This document shows positions 50,714 to 57,341 of a DNA stretch of 64,000 nucleotides, piece after piece. Numbering within the stretch: the first letter of the stretch is position 1; each line of letters opens with the position of its first letter. Origin of the DNA: Candidatus Kuenenia stuttgartensis (lineage in GTDB: Bacteria > Planctomycetota > Planctomycetia > Planctomycetales > Planctomycetaceae); the NCBI GenBank assembly GCA_945861465.1, contig CAMAVB010000002.1:1-64000 (forward strand). Direction: 5' to 3'. The translations under genes were made by a program, and so were the position numbers. Below the pieces are notes generated by a model. That model ran no database searches, was not told the origin of the DNA, and saw only the letters and a program-made list of their open reading frames with translations.

Positions 50714-53700
50714 ATGACTCCCGCACGGAAATATTTTCGCAATGCACTGTCGTCCTACTTCACGTGGGCGGATCATGGGCGCGAATTGTGCTGGTGCAAT
50801 GGGGTGACGATTGCTTTTCACGAGGAGATTTCTCCAGTTCTTGATCGACTTGTGGATCAGAATTTCCCGGACTTTTCGACGCTGGCGCTGAGCCTTGCGA
50901 CGCTGCGGAATTCGTGGCCTGAAGTGGCGGCACAGCTGACTGATGCGTTCACATTTCTGGCGTCGTCACCGATTGCACAAATTCGCAAAGCAGCTGACTC
51001 ACGCAACGAGCTGTTCGAGGCGTGGCCTGAATCGTTGCGAAAGTTGAGTTTGCTTTCGAGTTATGTCGAAGTCTATTCACCCTCAACGTTGCAACGTTGC
51101 GAGCTGCTTGCTCTTGTTTTTGGGGAATTCTCCAGCAACTTCGCAGCATCGACGCAGGAAGAACTTGCCACGGCATTTCGATCTGGTCTGCCGGAAGACT
51201 GGCTCGTAGAGAATGAACGACATTCGGGGGCCGAACTGCTGTTACTTCCAAGAAACCTTGGCTACGCATTGCGGATCGGCCGTCACGAGGAAATCACGAC
51301 ATTCGCTGTACCTCGAATTCTGCGGATGTTAAGAATTGCGAATTCTCTTGCAGCCTGCATTCCGTGTGATACCGTCGAACAACTGGACCAACTGCTGAAG
51401 ACCGGGATCGCGGATGACATCAAGGCTCCGGAGGATGAGCTGCTGGATGAGCTGCAGGATCAGCGAGCTCAGGCACGCGGTCTGCTTGAACAGCTTTCGG
51501 ACGATGCGCAACTCAGTGGATTCGCAAGACTGACGAAGCAACTAATTGCGGCGATCACGCTTCCTCGGACGTTGTCGGTGCCTGATGACCTGCAGATGGG
51601 CGGCATTTCGGACATCTCCAATCGCGGCCGCCTTGACAGTCTTTTGCTGAGTGAGCTGGCTCACGATGACCTGACGCTGGCAGTTCGACTGGCTATGAAC
51701 GAAGCGCTTTACATGCGTCGTGAATCGCCGCCTTCGCCGCAGACGAGAACTCGCAGCGTGCTCATTGATCTCAGCTTGCCCATGTGGGGAATCCCGAGGC
51801 TCTACGCGACTGCTGCCGCAATGGCCCTGCATGTGACAAGTGACAAACAGATTCGCATTCACTGTTTTCGTTCGTCGCTGACCGGGATGAAGGCCACAAA
51901 GCTGACAACTCGCGAGGGTTTGCAGGAACACATGTCGGCTCTTGAACCGACGGAACATCCTGGAGCGTCGCTGCAGTCGTTCTTCCAGGCCATTTTGGAC
52001 GAACCGTTGTCCGCCGAACCCGTACTGATCACCACAAGCGACGTTTTGGAGAGCACCGAGTTTCGTCAGACGCTGGACAAGACATGCATCGGCGATCTCT
52101 GGTTGATCGTAGTCGAACGAGACGGGCGGTTGAAAGTTCTGCAGAGAACTCGCCAGGGGACATCCGTCCGTAAGCAATTGCAGTTGCCGCTGGATGAGAT
52201 TCTGAGTCCTCGAACGGCCGCGAAGATTCGTCGAACGGATCTGCCCGATGACCTTCCCGCGATTTTTCATCTTGCGAAGTTCCCGTTGCTGCTGTCGCAC
52301 GAGATTCGAATTAGTCGACTCTGGAAATGGGGCGAATCTGCCATTGCAGTGACAGACGACGGTCGGTTGATGCACTGGACTGAAAAAGGTCTGGGGGCTC
52401 GACAGTTGGCGACGGGGTTGTCCGGTCGAGGTGATGTGAAGATATTTATTTCGCGAAGGCTGGCAGGCACGACCCTGCAACTCTTGTTTTGCCCGATGGG
52501 AGAGCAGGCTGGAACGTTGGTGACCGTTTCCGGGATGAATGATGACGTGACCATTCAACGAGCCGACTACCGAGTTCCCATCGTATCGGATATCGTCGTG
52601 ACCGAACCCGCTCTGCTCGTATTCGGAAAGACTCACGAAGGTCTGGAAGTCTGTTCTGCAATTACACATTACGCATGCGATTTTCTCGGGACTCACATTC
52701 TAGGTCACGATTTCAAGGCACGAACGGGCCGATGCATGTTACATGCTGAGAAGGGCTTTTGTGTCCTCAACTGGGTCGGTGGTCACGCTTCGTGGTTATT
52801 GCAGAAGCTGCCAGAGCCCTATCAACGTTACGTGGGAGTGGAAGAAGCCAGGTCCGCTGTGGCCGAGATTACATCCGGGGTTTACTTTGCCATCAGCATG
52901 CGCCAACTCATTGATCCGCAGTTCCAGAAGCGATTTGATACGCTGAATGATGTACTTCAAAATAGGTACGATGTCTATCTGCATTCATTTCTTGAAGTGT
53001 CGGTCGATGGCGATCTAGCGGTCCTGGGGCATGTCGCTCGTGCCAGTTTGGCAAGAACTCGGAGCGTGAGGGATTCGTCGCCGACATCGCCGTTAATTGC
53101 GACGACGGGACGCACAACGGTCGATTTGCGTTCCGGAAAAGTCATTTCCAGTACAAACAACGAATCAACGGGGAACGAGATTGCTCGCATCGAATACGAA
53201 CGTGCGTTCCATTTCGTGCGTCAGCACACTCCACATTATCGGTTTTCACGCATCGGCACCGACAGCGGACGATTGGTGTTGCAGGATCCCAGCGGCGGAT
53301 TGTTTCACGTTGCCTGGGATTCAACGAACCGAGCGATACGATTAGGGCCAGCCGGTGAAACAGCAGCATTGCCGCAGTTGATTGAGTTTATTGAAACGCC
53401 CGCCTGTGTTTCCGAAAAGAACTCGACCTCCAATGAGGCTGAGAGACCCGTTGATGACGCTGACAAATACACAGTGAGGCTTACGGGCGTCGGAGAAAAC
53501 CAAATCTCAATCATTAAGACGATACGCACTGCAACAAACGTGAGCTTGCGTGAAGCAATAAATCTCGCAGAAGGCGTACCAATTGTTTTGAGTCAGGGTG
53601 TCTCAAAGAAATCGGCGGATGCTCTTCAGTCGGAGATCATCAATGCTGGTGGCACCTGTGAGATTCTTCCTTCGCAGTGCATTGACCAGAAAGCAACCGC

Positions 53701-54037
53701 TACAGGTGTCACGCTGCAGAAAGCCGAGTGGGAAAACGGCAGCAAAGCCTGGCTGGATTCCCGAGGCTTGCTGCATCTGAAGAGTGCCAATCGAACACAT
53801 CCGGAGATCACTCTGGTGATGCGTGATGGTCCATTGTCCGGCTGGCTGTCATCCGGCGAAGTTTTTGGAGACAATTATTACTGCGGCAAAGATCCGACCG
53901 CTCAGGGGCTGCGGCGAGTGACCGCAGATTTTGCCTGGAATTCGGCCATTCGGCTATTCATTGAATCCGTGCCATGGAACTTCCACTACAGCTCCGATAC
54001 TGCTCAAACGGGAAATACAGTGTTGCCGGGATACTGA
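50714..54037 (+). CDS. Giant vWA - beta-propeller - L7/L12-like domain protein
   Basis: A 1107-residue cytoplasmic protein (no signal or membrane segment) started at ATG 50714; the frame is open from TTG 50678. Residues 1-340 are mainly helical with no recognised family. About 346-480 looks like a von Willebrand A domain: SVLIDLSLPMWGIPRLYATA is a MIDAS-type strand and helix (D352, S354, then Pro instead of the second Ser), followed by IRIHCFRSS and VLITTSDVLE strands. About 520-890 is beta-rich with W/G-spaced blades (LWKWGESAIAVTDDGRLMHW), a probable propeller. Residues about 918-985 are clearly like the C-terminal domain of ribosomal L7/L12. A last module (about 1000-1107: SKAWLDSRGLLHL, GPLSGWLSSGEVFG) follows. 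Its end overlaps the next gene by 64 bp. This is the architecture of MoxR-vWA-propeller conflict-type systems, but no MoxR gene is adjacent. Confidence 0.6.
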   Translation: MTPARKYFRNALSSYFTWADHGRELCWCNGVTIAFHEEISPVLDRLVDQNFPDFSTLALSLATLRNSWPEVAAQLTDAFTFLASSPIAQIRKAADSRNELFEAWPESLRKLSLLSSYVEVYSPSTLQRCELLALVFGEFSSNFAASTQEELATAFRSGLPEDWLVENERHSGAELLLLPRNLGYALRIGRHEEITTFAVPRILRMLRIANSLAACIPCDTVEQLDQLLKTGIADDIKAPEDELLDELQDQRAQARGLLEQLSDDAQLSGFARLTKQLIAAITLPRTLSVPDDLQMGGISDISNRGRLDSLLLSELAHDDLTLAVRLAMNEALYMRRESPPSPQTRTRSVLIDLSLPMWGIPRLYATAAAMALHVTSDKQIRIHCFRSSLTGMKATKLTTREGLQEHMSALEPTEHPGASLQSFFQAILDEPLSAEPVLITTSDVLESTEFRQTLDKTCIGDLWLIVVERDGRLKVLQRTRQGTSVRKQLQLPLDEILSPRTAAKIRRTDLPDDLPAIFHLAKFPLLLSHEIRISRLWKWGESAIAVTDDGRLMHWTEKGLGARQLATGLSGRGDVKIFISRRLAGTTLQLLFCPMGEQAGTLVTVSGMNDDVTIQRADYRVPIVSDIVVTEPALLVFGKTHEGLEVCSAITHYACDFLGTHILGHDFKARTGRCMLHAEKGFCVLNWVGGHASWLLQKLPEPYQRYVGVEEARSAVAEITSGVYFAISMRQLIDPQFQKRFDTLNDVLQNRYDVYLHSFLEVSVDGDLAVLGHVARASLARTRSVRDSSPTSPLIATTGRTTVDLRSGKVISSTNNESTGNEIARIEYERAFHFVRQHTPHYRFSRIGTDSGRLVLQDPSGGLFHVAWDSTNRAIRLGPAGETAALPQLIEFIETPACVSEKNSTSNEAERPVDDADKYTVRLTGVGENQISIIKTIRTATNVSLREAINLAEGVPIVLSQGVSKKSADALQSEIINAGGTCEILPSQCIDQKATATGVTLQKAEWENGSKAWLDSRGLLHLKSANRTHPEITLVMRDGPLSGWLSSGEVFGDNYYCGKDPTAQGLRRVTADFAWNSAIRLFIESVPWNFHYSSDTAQTGNTVLPGY

Positions 54038-57000
54038 TTCACGGCGACTCGCCCGCTGACTGGTTGACCACCGTGACCCACTGGGGGCTTGGTACGGAGA
54101 CGCTGCGTTTTCTGGTGATCGATGAAAGTAGCAGGCACTTTCCAAGTGCCGTAGCCGAAAAAATCGCTGAAAACGCGGACGGCACACGGAGTGTGCCTGC
54201 TACTCTGAAGCCAAACCAAGGGCCATCAGGCGAATGCCCGCCGACGGAGCGACGGGGCTACGGGAGTTGCTCAGCACTGATTATTGGCACTGGCCTTCCG
54301 CAAAGCCGTGACGAATTCGAACGCCTGGTGAGCCACAAAGCAGCCATCCCTGTCCTGCCTTTGTTTTATCGCTGCGTCGCCGATCGACTGTTTCTTCCCA
54401 TCGACGCGGAACTCACGCCGCACGTTTCTGATGCAGAGCTTCGAGATCTGCTGCCGTCGGATGTATCCTCAGTCCTCGTGTGGCATCCTGCGGCGGGATT
54501 GATTCAATTTGAATCGGATCAGATTCCGCATGTGGCCGATCTTCTGCGAAGCCCCCCGATTGCAGAGACACATTGGAATGACGCAAAATTCGGCGAGACA
54601 CTGAACGATCGAATTCGCAGCCTCAATCCGATTGAATCTGACAGACTGGTCGATATTCTTCAACGGGGACAGGACGACATTGGCAAAGACGCGGGCGACA
54701 TTTCAAAAGCACCACCAAGTCCGGATGAAGTTCAACATCCAAAGCTAAACGACGCCAAGCGTGCCCTGCAGCGAATGATCGCCAAAGGAATCTTCGGGAT
54801 CACAAGCCGTCTGCCAGAAGGACCGGGCGGCAGTCAGGCTCTGGCAAAAATTCACCAATGGGCGGCGTCACTTTTGAGTAATCTGACTGCTGGTTCCGCT
54901 GCTGGTGCTGGCGTTGCCGGCCAGGAAATTCAGCGAGCGATCAGCAACATCTCTTCGCAGCGGGAGAATGAACTCAAACGCCTCCTGCACCTGCTGAAAA
55001 ACGACCCCGACCAGGGCTTGCGATACGCGCTGCCTTTGCATGGAGGTTCTCATCGAGGCCAGGCGAACCCGTCAGGACGGCTGGGTGAGCGGACTCCGGA
55101 TTTTCAACTGGGGCAGCTCGGCGGGGCAGGTCCTGCTGATGGCTGGGATCTTCCGTGGGAATATCACGTCAAGCTGATGCAGAGTTATCGCGATCTGGCT
55201 CAGCGTGAAATACGGCTGGCCAATCATCGGCGAGCGGCCTACATTTACGCGACGCTGCTTGGTGATCTCAACGCTGCGGCGACGGCTCTGGAAGCTGGCA
55301 GTCTTCATCGCGATGCCGCGACGATTTATGAGAAACATCTGAACAATCCGCTCAAGGCGGCCGAGTGCCTTCGCAACGGCGGTTTCTGGGAAGACGCGAT
55401 TGTGATCTATCGTGGGCTAAGTCGCTGGATTGAGTTGGGTGAGTTGCACTTGAAACTCGATCAGCCGGAGGAAGCACGCATCATGTTTTCGAACGAGATT
55501 CGAAGCTGTGAATCGCGTCGAGATTTTCTGAAAGCCGGTGAGTTGGCCGATCAGCGGCTGCAGGATCCCGACCAGGCCGCAGCACTCCTGACAAAGGGCT
55601 GGAAACTGAATGCTTCGGCCGAAAAATGCTTCCGGGCTCTGTTGGATCTGCATGGTCAGCGAGGTCAGCATGCTCAGTCGAGCCTGGCGATTCAGAAGCT
55701 GGCAGGCGGACCGAACCTGTTCGTTCATCAGCGCGCCGACGCGGTCAAAGTCTGCAGTGAAACGGCTGTGGCCTATCCTGACGCCGGTGTTCGTGATCTC
55801 GCACGTCGGCAGACATGGCAGATTGCGAGCGCGGTGTTGCAGGATGCTCAGTCCGAACTGCATCCCTTCGCACTCGCGGTGATTCGCACGCTGTCAAAAC
55901 AAGACGCACTGCTTCAGCAGGATGCTCAGCGATTTGCAGCGCATCGAGTCAAAATGCTGAAGGTGCAAAAAGATCAACAGCGGAAATCTGCGGCGAAGAG
56001 GACGAAAGTGATCCCGCAGCCAAAGACTGTTGTCAAGACGCTGGTTCCTGTGTGCAAAGTTCAGATCACTCCGCCGAACGCTCCGCAGGGAATGAAATGG
56101 CTGTCTGGTGTGATCTCGCACGGGCATTGTTTTGTGCTCGGCGTCGCCCCGGATGAGTCATTGGTGCTTGTTGAAAGCGCGCAGGCGCTTGTTTCGGAAA
56201 CTCACGGGTTTCCTCGCGCCGCATTCATTCTCCGCGCGGAAGAGAATCTACCATTAAAAACCTGCGAGCTTCGACAGAACGGAATTAGGCCGCGGGCCTG
56301 GCTGCAGTCTTTCCCCGCGTCATCCAACTGGAACAAAGTGGCGTTGGAACGAGTTCGCGGGCAGATGAGGTTTCTGGATGTTCTCGCACCGCAGAACAAT
56401 CTCCTGCTGGATTTTATGCAGCTTTCGACGGGCACAATCTGGGCCTTGTTCATCAATGCGCAGCGCCGCCTGGTTTTGGAAGCGATTGGACTGAACGGGC
56501 TTGTTCGCCAAACGCTGGTGCTCGATCTGGAGTTCAGCACGGACGATAATTTTCTTTATGATCGTTACAAAGTACAGTCGTACCGAATTCATCACGATGG
56601 CGCTCGCGTAATCGTCCTTGCAGGCCGACATGTCTGGCGGGTTGATTCTGTTGAAGCTGCAGTCGTTGATACGTCGAGCGAAATCCTCGTGAAACCGACC
56701 CCGGTGATTGAGTTTCCCGAGGCTCCCTTGAAGATGGTTGCCTCGCCGGTGAACACCACGCTGCGTCTGGCATTTTCATTTAAAGACAGTGCTCAGGCTG
56801 TTTGGCCGATGTCGAATGAGAGCTGTTCATTCGCATCGGGATTTGATCAACCATTGATTGCCTGTACTGGCAACGGTCTCTTCGTTGCGGCATGTAGTAC
56901 GACAGGACGAATCGCCAGTTATCGGCTGAATGCGGGCATTGCAGTACTCCTGGCCGAATTTGAGCAAGCGATCGATTCCGACCCGATCGTTGATCTCATG

Positions 57001-57078
57001 CCAGGACCGGGTGGCAACGATTTCTGTGTACTGCACGCATCCGGTCGCCTGCTGAGGCTTCAGATTCCGGTCCGGTAG
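53974..57078 (+). CDS. Giant helical-repeat and beta-propeller protein, partner of the vWA protein
   Basis: A 1034-residue cytoplasmic protein whose ATG lies inside the previous gene (64-bp overlap), so the two are translationally coupled. Residues 1-200 form an alpha/beta N-terminal region (GYCSNG... LIHGDSPADWLTTV; VLVWHPAAGLIQFE). Residues 52-77, and probably to about 98, come from an inserted palindromic repeat. A flexible Gly/Ala/Ser section lies near 300-395. About 395-660 is a helical repeat (AAYIYATLLGDLNAAATALE, DAATIYEKHLNNPLKAAECL, GFWEDAIVIYRGLSRWIELG) of TPR or clathrin-like type. About 690-1034 is beta-rich with blade-like repeats (GHCFVLGVAPDESLVLVESA, GARVIVLAGRHVWRVDSVEA). 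This matches my memory of the bpX6-type partner in MoxR-vWA ternary systems. Function unknown. Confidence 0.6.
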   Translation: MELPLQLRYCSNGKYSVAGILIHGDSPADWLTTVTHWGLGTETLRFLVIDESSRHFPSAVAEKIAENADGTRSVPATLKPNQGPSGECPPTERRGYGSCSALIIGTGLPQSRDEFERLVSHKAAIPVLPLFYRCVADRLFLPIDAELTPHVSDAELRDLLPSDVSSVLVWHPAAGLIQFESDQIPHVADLLRSPPIAETHWNDAKFGETLNDRIRSLNPIESDRLVDILQRGQDDIGKDAGDISKAPPSPDEVQHPKLNDAKRALQRMIAKGIFGITSRLPEGPGGSQALAKIHQWAASLLSNLTAGSAAGAGVAGQEIQRAISNISSQRENELKRLLHLLKNDPDQGLRYALPLHGGSHRGQANPSGRLGERTPDFQLGQLGGAGPADGWDLPWEYHVKLMQSYRDLAQREIRLANHRRAAYIYATLLGDLNAAATALEAGSLHRDAATIYEKHLNNPLKAAECLRNGGFWEDAIVIYRGLSRWIELGELHLKLDQPEEARIMFSNEIRSCESRRDFLKAGELADQRLQDPDQAAALLTKGWKLNASAEKCFRALLDLHGQRGQHAQSSLAIQKLAGGPNLFVHQRADAVKVCSETAVAYPDAGVRDLARRQTWQIASAVLQDAQSELHPFALAVIRTLSKQDALLQQDAQRFAAHRVKMLKVQKDQQRKSAAKRTKVIPQPKTVVKTLVPVCKVQITPPNAPQGMKWLSGVISHGHCFVLGVAPDESLVLVESAQALVSETHGFPRAAFILRAEENLPLKTCELRQNGIRPRAWLQSFPASSNWNKVALERVRGQMRFLDVLAPQNNLLLDFMQLSTGTIWALFINAQRRLVLEAIGLNGLVRQTLVLDLEFSTDDNFLYDRYKVQSYRIHHDGARVIVLAGRHVWRVDSVEAAVVDTSSEILVKPTPVIEFPEAPLKMVASPVNTTLRLAFSFKDSAQAVWPMSNESCSFASGFDQPLIACTGNGLFVAACSTTGRIASYRLNAGIAVLLAEFEQAIDSDPIVDLMPGPGGNDFCVLHASGRLLRLQIPVR
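54127..54204. repeat. 78-bp palindromic element inserted in frame in a coding gene
   Basis: AGTAGCAGGCACT (54127-54139) is inverted at 54190-54204 (AGTGTGCCTGCTACT). Each end is itself a hairpin: GGCACTT-tcc-AAGTGCC (54134-54150) and GGCACAC-gga-GTGTGCC (54181-54197). The length is exactly 26 codons and the left end falls on a codon boundary (codon 52), so the reading frame survives. The next 60 bases contain a CCGACGGAGCGACGGGGCTA string resembling the repeat at 23071, so more of this region may be repeat-derived. Confidence 0.85.
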
Positions 57079-57168
57079 CAGGCTGCGAACATCGACCTGC
57101 TTTACGCGGCTGAGAACGAGGGATCACCCGGAGTGCGATATACCGCGCGCGGTTGAGGAAGCATATTC

Positions 57169-57280
57169 GTTTAACCGCGTGGGCAACGCCCCGCGCTTCA
57201 AATTTCAAATTTCAAATTTCAAATCTCAAATTTCAAATCTCAAATATGCCAATCGCGGCCCGCTGGGCACGCGGTTAAAC
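57169..57280. repeat. Inverted-repeat element enclosing TTCAAAT tandem repeats
   Basis: GTTTAACCGCGT (57169-57180) is exactly inverted at 57269-57280. Between the arms, TTCAAAT/CTCAAAT heptamers are repeated about seven times (57198-57246). A short piece of the same TTTCAAATTTCAGATCTCAA type lies between sucC and sucD. The element sits between the stop of the giant gene (plus) and the stop of bamA (minus). Confidence 0.85.
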
Positions 57281-57341
57281 TAGCCAATCCCAACCGCGTG
57301 CGGCATAGCACTCGGTTGTTGCTGGGAATGCAGACCTAACC

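Noticed and set aside
57198..57246. Possible replication origin iterons or DnaA boxes in the AT-rich heptamer tract
   Set aside because: No TTATCCACA-type boxes or dnaA/dnaN neighbours are seen; the tract lies between two ordinary gene ends.
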